DNA of 64,000 nucleotides from Xiphophorus maculatus (GCF_002775205.1 NC_036450.1:12667479-12731478); one strand, 5' to 3'. Positions 1 to 13,539 are shown, counted from the stretch's first letter. Numbers and translations are program-made. The notes: generated from the sequence alone by a model not told the origin.

Positions 1-2327
1 GAAGACGTAGAGGAAGAGGGAGAGCACAGAGAGATAAATACGAATGCGCTGTCCTCCGAACCTCTTCTTCAGGTACTCAGGCATGGTGATCACCTTGACA
101 AATTTGATGATATTTTGCGTTATCAGGGCACAATGACTGTAATGGGTGCATTTTTCAACAGAAAATACATATGCTGCTTACCCCAGCTTTGATGTAGATC
201 GGCACAAAGAGATATCCCAGAATAACGACAACAATAATAGCCTGGAACAAACAAAACATGGCAAAACATTGAAACTAACTACTAAAATATTAAACATTAA
301 AAGAATTTTTAATTTTCAATTTTTTTGCATCATGAGATCTTGAATTTCCTATTTGGAAAACAGACCACAAATACTGACGTTCCACTCAAATCCACCAACG
401 GCAATTCCAGCAGCTGCAGCAGTACCAGCAATCCCTACAAAGTGGCCGCTGCCAATGTTGCTGGCAAAGAGCGATGCTCCGATCTGTAAAAACGAAATAT
501 CTGTTTAATTTACAAAGGGGTCCCAAAACAATCAATAAATACCAGATGATTTGCTCTGCTGATAAACACATTTGGAACATTCTCTGTCTTTAAGGCCCAG
601 AAAAGATGATTCGACATCTCATTCAGGACAGGTTTAATGCAAGGAATGCAAAAGTTGTAGCTCATGTCCTGGATGAGACTGTGTGTGGAGGCTCTTGAGA
701 CTCTAACTCTGACCACAGCCCACATCTTATGAATCTCCGAATAAAAAAGATTGAAAGGGCTCTGCTTGTCAGTCCTGTTGCTGTGGAAAAATCGTTTTCT
801 ATGTCACTTTTTCCTTCTAGTCAATTTTCTATTAACCTGTTTGGATACAGTCCTTTGTGAACACTCAGCTTCTTTAGCATTAACTTTTTGTGACTTCCCT
901 GACTGATATTGTGCTAGACATCTGTCAAATCAGCAATCCTCCATAAGATTGTGTAGGCCTTAACTTGGCCAAACCATTTCTTGTTGGTGTTATTTCTTTC
1001 TCATTTTGTGGGAGGCATGGGTAGTTCGTTTATCATTACTAAAATCATCATAATGAACCCTATTCACTAACATATATACATAGTATGCAGTAAGTTTTTT
1101 AATTTGATTATTGAATACAATTAACTTTTTGATTATGTTGCAATATTCAACTCCTCTAAAATGTGACAATAAAAAACTTCACCTCATTATGTTTTATAGA
1201 TGGGAGATCATTGCCTTTCTTATGAGGTTAAAAGTTAACTCGGGAGTAGACAAGATCGACTGAACCACCTCATTTACAGCGTTGTTTAATTTGGTCATGT
1301 TTACAGGAATGTATTCTTTTTTCTGATGTCTTTGGTCTCATCTGTTAGTTTTTACAAAAGTCTCATGGTTCCACTCTTGTTACCACTTTGCAAACCTGGT
1401 TTTTCAGTGTTCAGCATTCTCCTGCAAGCCTGTCCTAACAAGCCAAGCTTCAGTCGTTGTTTTTTGTTTTTTATATTTTTCCTTTTTTATTATTTCTTCT
1501 GACTAATTCTTCTATTTATGGCTTCAATTCATATTTACCATGTTGGGGCCTGTGAAGCCACAGATTCAGCTTCATTTCAACAGTCTCTAGCCTATTTTGA
1601 ACAAAAACAAAAAATTGGATTTTTGCTTCTTCTTTCCCATCCAATCCAATCTAACGTGTATGTGACCAACATGTCACTCCTGGTAAGAAGAGTGAACTTC
1701 TTTTTAATCATACCTATTTTTCATCACAACTGTAATCGTTCTCAAGGCTGAGAACTAGCAAAATAGCAAAAGAACAAAACATGTTTCTCATTTGTTGTCA
1801 GATACCCACTGGCCACCACACCATACTCCTCCCTGCGAGGAAAAAGCCACCCACAGTGGATCGATTGGTGCGGACCATAGCCTGCAACAGGACAAGGAAA
1901 TACATAAACTTTTGCAAAACAAGCTTATATATTTTAGCTCTAAGTTAGTGTTCTATACACTGAGCAGCACAGAACACCAGGAGTAGTATACAGGTTAGCC
2001 ATGACACTCCTTTATGATCCATTATTGTGCAAAAAAATTGTTTAATCTGTTTTTTTACCTAAAGCAGCAACAAAAAAAGCATTACATTTTTGTAGCAGTT
2101 TGCTTAAGTAATTTACAACTCATAGCTACACAATTGTAAATAAATCATGTAAACAGACTTTCAACAAGTTGACAGTTTGCAACACTTACAATAATTCCCA
2201 CAGCCAAGACAACCAGAAAGTAGATGACAATAACAGAGATGTCAGCTGCATTGTTGATGCGGGTGGTGGGAGATTGACTCCTTTGGTTTTCTAAGGAGCG
2301 GGAGAATCCAAAATATTCCCAGGCCAT
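1..2327 (-). CDS. slc5a1: SGLT1-type Na+/glucose cotransporter, copy C (exons 1-5, 3' part beyond window)
   Basis: Partial gene running off the left edge. Exons on the minus strand are 2190-2327 (exon 1, ATG at 2325-2327), 1810-1881, 379-483, 182-241 and 1-93 (exon 5, incomplete by 12 bases judging from copy B). Sizes 138, 72, 105 and 60 match copies A and B exactly and keep phase 0. The protein begins [10 protein letters not shown] and contains [10 protein letters not shown] (TM1), [17 protein letters not shown], and SNIGSGHF with the Asn and His of the sugar site. Exon 1 protein is identical to copy B. Differences from B include Phe for Tyr in the GGFF motif, Tyr for Trp in LGYLFVP, Val for Ile in exon 3 and Ile for Val in exon 5. 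The exon 3 donor reads GTCAGT, not GTGAGT. An open frame continues 25 codons upstream of the ATG but has no ATG, and it nearly reaches the TATA-like box, so the MAWEY start is preferred. No disabling lesion is seen in the visible part. Confidence 0.85.
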
Positions 2328-2405
2328 TTTGCTCAGAGTGGAAGTGTTGGATAGGAAAGCTGTAGCAATGAGTCCACTGTGACTGAAGCACACTATCAAC
2401 ACTTA

Positions 2406-2415
2406 GCTTTATATC
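2406..2415 (-). promoter_or_regulatory. TATA-like box of copy C
   Basis: GATATAAAGC on the minus strand, about 80 bases upstream of the exon 1 ATG. Copies A and B have the same motif at the same distance. Confidence 0.6.
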
Positions 2416-3355
2416 TTCTGTTTGTGTGTGGGGCAGAAAGAGGGAGGGGAAAGGGCTGGTTAATAGTGTATGTGGAGAAAGGTGGATGGAAAGGGGATGT
2501 ATGTGAAAACAGAGCTTTACTTTCAGGCCGTTTTGTTATAAATATTAATGCAGCAAAAGGTGTAAACCTTTTGGAAATGATAAGGCTAATCATCAATCTT
2601 CAAGGGAGGAACAGCCACTGTTGTTCCTCTAACAATGATTCTTGCAGATGTCTGGCTATCAAATCACTGTTGTTCATCTTTAACATAAAACATATATATA
2701 GTATAAGTTTAGTTATATACAATATGAATATACAGCAAATGTTAACTTTAACTTTTCTACGTAAAACAATCAAAAAGGAGCAGGAAGCAGTGATTCCACA
2801 AATCTTGTGACTTTCTACTCAGATAGATGCTGATGTAAAATTTTTCACTTTAATAAGATGTTTCTTTATGATTACCGTACATTATTTCTTACAGTGCTGA
2901 GTGTAGAGACAGTCTTTTTGTGATTTTCAGCTGATTGTGTAAGTTCTTTTAACAGCCAAAAATTCTCCAGAAAATTTATGGAAGGAATCTACTGATGATC
3001 TAACTCAATATATAATGTTGCACATTAATACTATTGACATAATTCACTGATTCAATGTAACAATTTTGCATCTGTATACAAAGGTGAATGAAGAAATGTG
3101 CCAAAGACCAACTAATATGTTGAAATAAAAATATTTAATAACTCTTATTTATGGTTCAAAGAAAGATGTTGTCCATAATTAAAAAATTCTCAGTTATATA
3201 AAATATTTATTACTCCCTGACACCTCTGGGCTCTGCCAAAAAAGATTGTGTATTTTATTGTGGAAATATATAACAAACAAATAGCACCTAGTATCACCTT
3301 CAAACCATAGTATGAACATCAAATGTTCTTGATAATCATTTATTTTTATCTGTGT

Positions 3356-3393
3356 GTTAATAATTAGCTCGTGGAAAAGACGAGATAGATAAG
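3356..3393. promoter_or_regulatory. HNF1-like motif with GATA motif, upstream of copy C
   Basis: GTTAATAATTAGC at 3356-3368 differs from the HNF1 consensus GTTAATNATTAAC at one position. AGATAAG follows at 3387-3393. The site is about 1 kb upstream of the copy C start. HNF1 control of SLC5A1 is established in mammals; function here is inferred. Confidence 0.45.
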
Positions 3394-4114
3394 ATACAAA
3401 AAGAAAGAGAAAACCCTTCCAGCCGATATGCATAATGAGATGCTAAGTATTACATTTAAAGTATTGAGACTTTTAATACTTTTAATTAAAGTTAAATAGC
3501 AATTCAAATATTTGTTTGGTTTTGTGTAATGAGAATTAATTGAATATCACCCTTTTATTTGCTCAATCTGTAAATAATTACAATTTGAAAATTTGCAGTA
3601 AATTTGCGGATTCTCATAAACAGACATTATGGTCCTTAAATGGCCATTATGATCCTCATCTTTTTATAGACAATGCTAAAGACAATAAGACATGTAAACC
3701 AATTCTATGGGACTGTCTCAAAGCCTTGACATATAAAGTGAAGTGTTTATGCAACTCATGACAAAAGCTTTTAAATCCCTTACTTCTTGTAGGCATCCTC
3801 TCTTATAAAACTTTTTTTGCTCCCTCTTTCTCTGAAGTTGTTTTATTGTTTCTTTCAAAGAAGTTTTATGATCTGAACTTTAAAAAAATCAAAGGTTATA
3901 TCAGAACAATCTTATCAACTTCGTCTGTTATTCTTGATGTATTTAATCATCAACTAAAGTGCATTTCAAGCTGCTTTTCAGGTTCTTGTCTAACTTTTTA
4001 GCAATATTTTCTAATAACAGTAAATAATTACTCCAGATTTATTAACCGACTCAAATACTGCACTGTTGACTTTGTAAGATTGTGCTGGATTTTAATTTTG
4101 CTACAAGAACTGAA

Positions 4115-4225
4115 TAAATATGCATGCCACATTTTTCAGATTTTTCTGATCCATGTATGTTTTTCCTTCCACTTTTAGAGTTATACATAACTTTGTGTTG
4201 GTCCATCACATAAAATTTCAATACA
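4115..4225. mobile_element. Tc1-like transposon fragment (copy C flank)
   Basis: Contains CTTTGTGTTGGTCCATCACA and neighbouring sequence characteristic of a common fish DNA transposon whose ends read CAGTGCCTTGCAAAAG. The same fragment sits at 25800-25915 in the partner duplication, so it predates the duplication. Confidence 0.5.
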
Positions 4226-4575
4226 TTACCAGAATATTTGTTGTAATATGTGGGGGGCCAGTTGCTGGGGACTTTAGATCAAGGACCCCCCCTCCGACCC
4301 CTTCAATTAAAATATGATTCTATTCTCTTTCCTATTAATATTTTGTTTTGTTATTAAAAAGCACTGTGTTTCATTGTCCATGTTAAGCTGAATATTCATA
4401 TATATATGTTGGTAACTATTCTGGCTGAGAGTGAAATGAGTTTAGAAAGGCATCAGTTTTGAACAGGCGCTTAGGACAGCCTTGGGTCCTAAATCTCTGT
4501 GTTGAAGAAGCTCAGTAGAACATAGCAGCCATAGTGTGACGCATGTCGGATTTATGAATGTTGTTTGTGTTTTCA

Positions 4576-4770
4576 GGTAAGCCGAAATAGTGAAAAAGTT
4601 ACCAAAAGGTAACTCTCTCCCTGATTTTAAACACCTGGATCAAATGATGGTTCATTAGAAAGCCTACGAAGAACATTGACATGCTGAAAAGGTTGTTGGT
4701 AGTACCAGTGAGAGAGAGACATGCAGGATGCTGGCCCTCGAAGACCGAGTTTGGTTACCCCTGCCTTAAG
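4576..4770. repeat. Interspersed repeat fragment unique to copy C flank
   Basis: Its end (CATGCAGGATGCTGGCCCTC ... TTACCCCTG) resembles a dispersed fish repeat. Degenerate relatives are at about 37590-37660 and 33460-33515 in this window. No counterpart in the copy B flank. Confidence 0.4.
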
Positions 4771-5793
4771 GGCCTAACTCAACTTGTCATTGTGATTGCT
4801 GGTTATTTATGCAAACTCTGGAATGTGGAACTCTCATAAATATTAGCTATAGCCTATCTCATTAACAAAACAAGACAAGTGTGAAACATAATTCGTTGCC
4901 AGATCTTAGTTTAGACCGTAGGGCTGCTCGGTGGTGCACCTTTTGTTGTCCCTGTGCATTGAAGCAAGAAGGTCCTGGCTTTGAATCCTGACTAGGGCGT
5001 TTTTGAATTGAGCGTCCATGTTCCATGCCCGTGTTCACTCCGACTTCCTTCCACTGTCCAAAATACGTACGTTAATCTTATTTTCCTTATAAATGAATGT
5101 GTGACTGCTTTGATTTAGCTCGCATCTTGCCCAAATAGTTGCAGACTGGATAGATATTTTCTTTAACTTTAAAATTGTCTTAGTAGGTCAACAGGAATCA
5201 AGCTGGAGACAAAATATGCTAAATATACATAAAGATTATAGGTTGCCTGGTTATATCAGGATGTCTCTCCTATAATTTAGGAGATAAATACTAAATTTAC
5301 TGTTGTTCAGAGGATGTTATCTAGGAAGTAAGGCTTACTTTTAACCCCCATCTCTTCTTTACCATCTTCATTAGCTTATACTTGTGTCTGGAACTCAGAT
5401 TATACAAATGTATGAGTAAAATATTCCTGTAAAGACATTCACAATAAAAGCAAAAAAAAAAAAAAAGAGAACAATTCTAAAAAAATATCTAGAAATTTGT
5501 CATGAAATTATGCAAGAGTGAAAACAAGTAGAGTGAAAACAAAACACATTTTTCTACGATGAAATGTCTACTGACCATCTTAAGCATGTGTATCAAGACA
5601 TAGCAATCTTTGTGAAAAAAAATGTGATAATTTTACTATTTAATATGACTCTAGGGTAAATTATAAAGCAGCGCTTCACCTTCTGGCTGAAGGAGGTTTC
5701 TTGCACAAGACAGACAAAGTTTGTCACATATCTATTAAAGAACTGATGAATGCCTGGCTACCTCAGCATACAACCCCACAAATTAACCAGAAA

Positions 5794-7818
5794 ACAAAAT
5801 CTTTTTATACTTCAGCTACATATACATAATATTTCTCAGTTTTAGTTTTTTATGGATTTAATAAACTTTTAAATAAATTGGATTGCAGAGCTTTTCTTTC
5901 TCCTGAAAACATTTTGGTCTATTAATGTTTTGATTCTTTAGGAACCCATGATGAAAAACCATGTATAATTTATTCCATTAACTAGAAATAAAAAAAACAT
6001 TTTTCTTTTTTTGGGGGAGGCGTTGAGAACAAATTGATAGATTATAATATTGTGGTTTAGTCATTTAAAAAATCAGCAGTGCTGTTTGTCAGTACAAATT
6101 GTAGCATCCAGGGCTAGACTAAAGAAAATGTTAGATATGTGTTTATAATATATGCTCCATTTAATTTGTTTGGATTGAAAAACATGGAATAGCAAATGCC
6201 AATGTTGTTATTGGCATTTAATAACATTTAAACCATTTTGACATTAAAGACTGGTAAACTCCTTTATGAGGTTTGATTCAATTTGAGACAGAAACCTTTT
6301 CAAATTTTGATTAGATTCATAAGTAAGTATCCTGACTTTTAAATAGTTTTTTGCTGTATAACGTCGTATATATTCTGATAGCTATTCTTTGTTTTGAGTT
6401 GTCATCTTTTATTTGTTTTCATTTTGAACCACTTTGAGATTTTTGACCTGTAAAAGCTGCTGTGTAGAAAAACAAGTTTACTTACTCACTTAGGAATATC
6501 TCGAAGTCTGAAAAGAATATCTTCTCTTAATTAGCTTCTTTCATCTCTGTATCTCCTGATTTGATTTCAAAAGACCTCACAAATGCCTCACAACTGCCAA
6601 CACTGAAGAGTGTTGTTGGTTCTATGAAGCCATCAGTGACTGGAAGGATATCAGATTTTTGTGTTTTGTTGTTATTATTATTGAGGTCAGATTGGATCAA
6701 ATGGTTGCATGTCTATATGTTAAGTGGATGAATACAAATAGTTTGTTAAAATAAATTGATTGTGATTATGCCTAATATTTTGTTAATAAAGTCACCAGAC
6801 AGCTTGGGAACCCATTGAGTCAGAGAGAGACGAAGCAGCTAAAATTCCCCAATAATTTGGTTACGGTGGTATGAAAATGACTGATGATTGATGGAGGCAG
6901 CTTGCTGATGGGTCCGCTTCAGAGCTGCTTCCTCCTAGTCGATGAAGGATTATATAAAGAGCTCATCTCTGTACATCCTGTAAATGGCTCCCCAGTGTTT
7001 TACTGCGTCCACACCATGGTGGGTCATCTTCCAGCAAGAGGAATTATTACTAATGAAATCACTTCAGGCATTTGACCTCGACAAGAAGGAGGAGGAATTG
7101 ACCACAGAGATGTCGGAGGAGTCACTCTCAGCTGCAGATTCCTTTTACAATTAAAGACACACAGAGTTGCATTCACACACACATGCACACGTCCATCCTA
7201 GAACATTCTTACCCTCGGACAACTCCATCATGTACAGAGCACCACCCTTTTACATTCCTCCAGAGACAAACAATCTGATAACAAACTGATGGGAGACGAT
7301 AAAAAATGAGTATTTTTAAAGGCGCCCAGCATGTGATGGAGCGGAGGAAACACACCAAGCAGCATTCTTTTTGATAAAGAAAACACCACACATGTTCCCT
7401 AGAGACTTTCACACGCATTCACTCACATTCACAGCTCTGCCCCGGTCAGCTCTATCACACAAGACGGAGTCCACCTGTGTGGATGGGAGCCTGTGTCAGG
7501 GCACCATGTTCTGAATGAGTCATTGATAGGAGTGTGCATGAGTATGTAGTCTCCCTGTCAATCAATTATCCACAGAAAACTGTGTTTGTTGTTTTTTTTA
7601 TCACAGTGTCATCCTGGATGGAGCGGAGGATATGGGTATTTATGCCCCCGATGCAAGATGCCTGCATTATGCCAAGATTGTTAGCTATGAGGACATTTGA
7701 ATTTGTTCTCAAACAGTTTTCTGGGGAAGACAAAAATGTCAACAAATCTCTTCTCTGACCTACAGTATGTGAGCTATAATGCTGCGTGTTGGCATTATGT
7801 AACATGTAATGACCTTAG
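5794..7818. other. Intergenic, between copy C unit and candidate LTR
   Basis: No gene recognised. About 6360-6490 resembles a fish LINE 3' tail (CACTTTGAGATTTTTGACC followed by a TTAC-rich end). Open frames around 6884-7075 and 7534-7912 are short and match no known family. Confidence 0.4.
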
Positions 7819-8967
7819 TGTGGTGGGATGGTGTTCCACCCTCCCAACTATGTGCACCAGGTGTAGCAAGAAGCGCGCAGTTGATTGGTGGGCGGGGCAG
7901 ATGGCTTTATAGCTGAGCAGGCCGCTGCAAGGTGCATGTATCTTTGTTTCCCCTACTACATGTCGGCTGCCCAAGTGGCTGGTGTGCTTGATCCGCTCAT
8001 CTGAATCGTAAGTACCATTTGTACCATCTGTGGCTGGGATTGTGGTTAGGTTTTGGTGCTATACCTGCTGTGCGTTTCTGCAGCGTTGCTCGGCTGGCGT
8101 TAGCGGCTCCAGCTGGAGGTTGTTGCGGCGTGCGGCTTCCATCTAGCCCTCGCCTGCTGATCCGCTCTCTCCCTGTGTCGGCTGTGCTACCACTCCTGGG
8201 TAAGCTACCTGTTTAGATTTAAATTTACTTTACCTGAATCCACAGGTTTTCTAATGAGTTTTTTGATTTAGGATTGTCTTGGAGTTGCAGTACTTGGACA
8301 CTCTGCTGTCTTGTTTTGCCGGTATTGGTTTGGGCCGCTCTGAAGGGAACCTGTTGCTGCTCGGACAGGCTGAGCGAGCGGGGCAGGACTCCTCTGGCCC
8401 CATTCGAAAGGCATTGAAATTGGACAACACAATTTGTTCCACCGTCTGAAGTACTTGTGTTTTTTTCCTTTTACAGTTTGTTTGCTTATTACTGAAATTA
8501 CTAATGAGTTTGGTTTCTTTTGTTTTGATTTACTAATTTGTTTTTGTTTGCATTGCATGTTTTGTTTGTTCATTTATTTTTTTGGAATAATTCAAATTGT
8601 CCCTTATGATAGGTTTATTGTAATTCCTATCTAGCAAGGATTCAGACCAGTCGTGATTGTCTTTTCTGCAGAATAGGAGGGAAGATCCGAGACGCGACAA
8701 ATCGCTGTAAAACACTGTCTGGGATCAACTCTCGTCTTCAGGAACCTGTTTTAAATACCTGTGCACATTTAAAAAGAGACATCTCAAACTTATGTTAGAA
8801 TCTAACACCTTATTTCACATGATCCCTTTCTTTTCAGGGACAGAGTAGTAGGCCCGGAGCCATGTTTTTAAAAAGAAATGTTTTAATGAAATGGTTTAAA
8901 TAAAATATTGTGGACTATTCCATGTTCTGGTGCATCTTGTTTAAAAAGACCCCCCCTGCTGGTCACA
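7819..8967 (+). mobile_element. Candidate solo LTR or retroposed promoter unit
   Basis: Begins TGTGGTGGGA and ends GGTCACA (TG...CA), flanked by TTAG on both sides (7815-7818, 8968-8971). Inside are a GC-richer start with CTTTATAGC (TATA-like) near 7903, a donor-like CGTAAGTACC near 8008, and AAATAAAAT near 8899 as a possible poly(A) signal. No protein of a retroelement adjoins it. A four-base flank match can arise by chance, so a spliced noncoding gene remains an alternative. Confidence 0.35.
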
Positions 8968-8971
8968 TTAG

Positions 8972-11900
8972 CAGGATAAATCCCATGATTTACTTCATGT
9001 TTTTCCATCACTGGATATAACTAAAGTCCGATGATGAACAGGACTGACTTTATGCTAAAGTTGTATAACCCTTTGCCCTCTTGCCGATTTTTCACACTTC
9101 CACTGTATAATGCCGTCCAATGTTTATGTTTTTATCTTGCCGAGGTGTTGATTTGAATAACAGTCTGCTGTCATTCATGGCAGCAGACATCGGCCATTTT
9201 GCCTCTCAATTCATTAAAGCCAATTGCTCTTTGTTCTCGCCTGTGTTGTTCCCACGCCAACATGGCAGAGCTGCACATGCTGCTAAAAAAAATAAAAGCA
9301 TGAACAACGCATCCCTCTTCCTGACACAGACCTCATTGAAGATTTATGAGGAAAAGTGCCCAGGCTTTTCAATAACGGCCGCGGCTCGATCGATGAGGGC
9401 AAATAATTAAGGATGTCTCATGCAATTTTAAAGTGGACGGCATTTGTGAGACTTTGCAGATGCAAACTGCTCGGGTCTTTAGGCAACGAAGCAGCTGCTG
9501 CCGCACACGGCTTTGCACAAATGGGAGGGGTGCAGTTTGGATGAAGCAGCAGTTATGCAATAGCAGCGTGGTGCACAGGGCGCTCTCACTGCAGCGCCGA
9601 TGCTTGGCCATTATGGAGATGCATCTGTGCCTGCTGACAAATACAGAAGAGACTATTGCTTCCCCCCCCAATTCTCCTATCTGCCTGGGCAGACATCTGG
9701 AAAATGTCACAGTAGCCCACAGGAAACCCTCTACACATTATCTACAACCAAATTCACACATGAGCTACCTCAAGTCATCGTTTCCGTCTGATAGGTTTTT
9801 CATCTCTGCCGATAAGAAGCTGTGGCTCGGTGGGCGTGATTGGTTTGTCTTCAGTTTTACATCAGCGTGTGAACATAATGCCTTCGACCCAGATCGACAT
9901 GATGAAACATCTGAGCAAAACATGGCAATGACAAACCAAAACAAAACACAAGCCTCCTTCTTTCCCATGTTTGTACACATCTTCACATTGATGTAAAGCT
10001 TTGTCTCATTCTCACCTGTCCGCTTTACGTGGTTGTCATAGTCCAGTCGTTTGCTGCCTCAACAAGCTGTTTGTGTTGGATGACAAACTGCTTTGCCTTC
10101 TTTGTTGCCTGGGTGAGGATGCTGTCTTCCTCTCTCCTGTCCATCTCTGTTCTCAGAGTATCAACAACCTGGAGGAAATGTTAAGATGGAGGAAGCTGTT
10201 GCAAGGTGGACACATCAGTCTGCTTTCATCAAGCTCAGCATCATCGGCTCTCTGGTCTCGTTCTCCTTCACTCTTCCGGTCTTTTTCCTTCAAGTTGGAG
10301 CTGAAATCTCTCCTTTTCTCCATCCCAGTTTGTCTGCTTCTACTCACACATCATTTATCTTATTCTGTGCAGAGACCCAAGCTTCTTCTATGTCTCAAAT
10401 GTCGCCCCAGTATGTCCTCTTTTCTTTTCACTGCCTCCTTCTCATCTTCAGGTGAGCCTCTGTCTTCTCCTTCTCTCCCTCTCCCCTGCTGTCATCCCTC
10501 AGCTGGCGTTCATTACTGCTCTTTCTCCTGCACAGTCCGCTCAGTCACACATGCGCAGTGTTCTCACACACGCATACATGCGCACGCACACACACACAGA
10601 CACACACACAGTGCTCCGTCTCCTCTGTGCTTCTGGCTCAGTCCTTATTCATGTAGTTTATTCTGCCTGCCTGCCCCCTCCTGCCTGCCTCTCTCTTTTT
10701 CTCACTGCAGTGCCTCTGCAGGCGGGATCACGTTTGCTCGTTGCCAGAGAAAATACTTCAGCCAATCAGGATGGTACTCCCCACCCCCATCTAAACACAC
10801 AAATGCATACACACACACAAACCCTTTCTGAGATGCAAAAAGAAACCAAAAGCAATGAATCATACTTTATATGCTGGCATATGGTAAAGCAGCACCAGCC
10901 AGGCACACGGAGAGCTTGTGAGGCTTAGATAGGAGACACATAAGCTTACCACCTAATGGGGTTTGTATCAGACTGGATACATTGAAAAACAGACCCAGCA
11001 TCTCCATCACAGACAGCATTTATCTTTCCTAAAGCCTGAAACATAATTTCTCAAAAACCTCAAACCAGCACCCTAAGCTCTTCTCGCAGATCCAAACATG
11101 CAGGGATGTTGCATGTCTCAGCCTTTCGTTCCAAAAAAGCCAAAAATTCCAATAAAGGCTGTGGGTGAGAACAAGTGGTTTTGGATTTGTCCACACTTCC
11201 GAATTGATTCATTTATTGTAAATGTAGAGATAAAATAATTACCAAAAAAGGTCTTGTAACTTAGTCGAAACGAAAAATAATCTCAATTTAATGTTTGAAG
11301 TTATAAAAAGGTGTAAACAAGTGCAAACAAGTGGTCAAAAAATCATTTTACAACACCTCCCGTCCACACCAGACATTTACCAAACAATCCACCTCTACCA
11401 AGCACCCAGTGTGTTCTTAATTACTCAAATTAATGGGAGGATCTAACAATCAACAACTTAATCTAAACAATTCCAAATATAAAAATTACAAATTTTGATT
11501 CTAAATTAACTTAAATATATTCTAACTACCCAAAGAACAAAACAAAATTGGTAGAAATTATAAACTACAAAACTTTAGCATAAATGGCCACAACATTGCA
11601 TAACGAGGATTTTGTTACGTTTTGTATCCGCTCAAGAAGCTTTGACACCGACAGAACAAATAATCCCGAGATCAAAGCGCAACAAAAACAAAGCAGAATT
11701 AAAACATATGAACATCCGTTGCATAATGTCATGAGCGACTGGAAAACTGAGCATCAGTTCAGAGTTTCAGCAGTCAGTACAATGAATTGGTTCTATAAGT
11801 TGCTAAGATGTTATGGGGGAAGGGACACAGCACACACTCATCATTGCTGTAGCATGCTGAAGGTTTCTCAAATTATTTTTAGTGAGAATTTCTTTAGTAT

Positions 11901-12822
11901 CACATTTTTTCTGTTTTTAGTAATGTGGTTGTTCTTATTATTATTATCAGCATCACATCAGATACAGCATTTCTCCTCAGTGTGGGGCAACAGTTAACAC
12001 TTTTCTTACCCACAAATCTTAATCATTAAATGTTTTGTAGGAAGAAATTTTCTCTGCATTGTATTTATAGGATATACTGACCCTGCGTGGATAAATTGCT
12101 GTAGTCAGGGCTTTCTGATGGACATTCCTAAACATTGTGCATTTAACAGACCAAATTCATCCAAGGCTTTAACTTCCTAAATTACATGAGTTGCACAAGT
12201 ACTACCTGAAGTATAACATCACATTTTGTGTCATCAGGCCACAAAATATGTGTCCAGTAAAAAGAACATTACTGCTGAGTGCATTTGTAAAGTGTAATCT
12301 GGCTTTCTATATTATTTTTGGGATAATCTGGACTTCCACCCCACATTGTTTCAGGACTCTTTTAATTATCTGTAGAGACACATTCTCACCAGCTTTGTTA
12401 CCACATGAAATTCGGCCAACAACATCATCCTTCTGCCAGAAAGAATTAGGTCTAGAAGTATTTTTATTCAAGCAAGAAGTTTGTTTCTGTAAAAAACTAT
12501 CAAACTGACAGCACAGTACCAGATGTTTTGGACGGATACAAATATGTGTACACCCGTTACACCTAAATAGTTGCTTTGTAGTGCCTACAATCAAGATGGC
12601 AGCCAAGGTTAAAGCTAATCCTGTCTAGGAGTCTAGTGTTGAGTGTAACAGCAGGAAATGTATTTTTATTAGTAATTATTCTTGCACAGCAAAAATTTTG
12701 TCTTCAAATCTACTCAGCTGATAATAGTTTTGTTATCTTGATGTGCCTGAACATATACATATACTGTACATGCTCAGAAATGTTGTGTGCTGAGTAGAGA
12801 GAGTTTTTTAATATTATTTTAA
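8972..12822. other. Intergenic, no recognised gene
   Basis: The part at about 9120-10930 is richer in G+C, and C/T-rich on the plus strand, with long open frames in several registers (9433-9996, 10001-10831). These match no family, overlap each other and are biased in composition, so no CDS is called. A CA/CACG microsatellite lies near 10566-10612. The rest is AT-rich with nothing identified. Confidence 0.4.
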
Positions 12823-13194
12823 AGGGACAGTATTATGTATTTTCCAGGCACATTTCCATTTCATCGCACATTTCCATTTCTTCGGTAACTAGGTTACCTT
12901 GAATTGTTATAAAAATGCTATAATTATTAAACATGACTTAGAAGTAATTTGACTTCATAATATGACACCTGGAAATTGGCCCCTGTTTCTTGAAGAAGCT
13001 ACTGCTCTTTCTAACGCTGCCTTCATATCATTATGCAGACTCAGCAATGTCTTTCTGTTATGCTGTTTATAACCATAAACTGAATGTTTGCTGATTTCTG
13101 CTGCCGCTAGTCTGGTGGAGCTGTGTGGGGAAGGGGTGATCTGTGAGGAGGAAGCTCCAAGGTTAAACAAAATCAAAATGTAAACTTGGTCTCT
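12823..13194. mobile_element. piggyBac-like MITE
   Basis: Left end TTAAAGGGACAGTATTATG, right end GGTCTCTTTAA, so TTAA target duplications (12819-12822, 13195-13198) bracket degenerate inverted ends. Related to the element at 50911-51373, which shares the ACAGTATTATG start. Non-coding. Confidence 0.5.
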
Positions 13195-13539
13195 TTAAGT
13201 CTCATTAGTTATATTTAGAAAATCTTTTGAGCTGATAATTACCATTTGATTTATTGGTAAAAGACAAAATGTTCTGTCTAATAAATACTAATTACTGGCC
13301 TTTGACTTGCTAATTCTTAGACAACACAATCTGATTGATAGTCTTATCAGTTATGCAGTCATGTACAGTTCCTGGATCAGGAGGTGATGACTGAGGAAAT
13401 CTTATGGAAGAACGTGACCACTGTCAAGGCAATGGTAATAAAGCATTTGGTAACAGCATGCTGGTTGCATTGAATAAATGTACAGAGTTAGCTAAAAAAG
13501 AACAAGATAATGCTGTAAATGATATATATATATATTTTA

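Larger units (their letters stand above)
1..5793. repeat. Segmental duplication, copy C unit (partner of 20332-27744)
   Basis: The sequence matches 20332-27744 base for base over long runs, in introns and in several kilobases of 5' flank as well as in exons. The match ends abruptly at about 5793, after the shared AATTAACCAGAAA, where this copy continues with ACAAAATC. Two internal stretches have no counterpart in the other copy: 2597-3212 and about 4576-4770. The left end lies outside the window. Confidence 0.9.

Noticed and set aside
2597..3212. Possible transposon in copy C replaced by the hAT block in copy B
   Set aside because: No inverted ends or flanking duplication were found, so it is treated as ancestral flank lost from B.
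9433..9996. 187-codon open frame on the plus strand
   Set aside because: Overlapped by other open frames on both strands, with no recognisable domain and no convincing splice context.
10001..10831. 276-codon open frame on the plus strand
   Set aside because: The stretch is C/T-rich with low stop density in several frames at once, the protein is Ser/Leu/Cys-rich without a domain, and the end reads through a CA microsatellite.
12191..12606. Open frames on both strands, possibly transposase-related
   Set aside because: Neither translation shows a readable transposase motif; it could be an old transposon but this cannot be supported.
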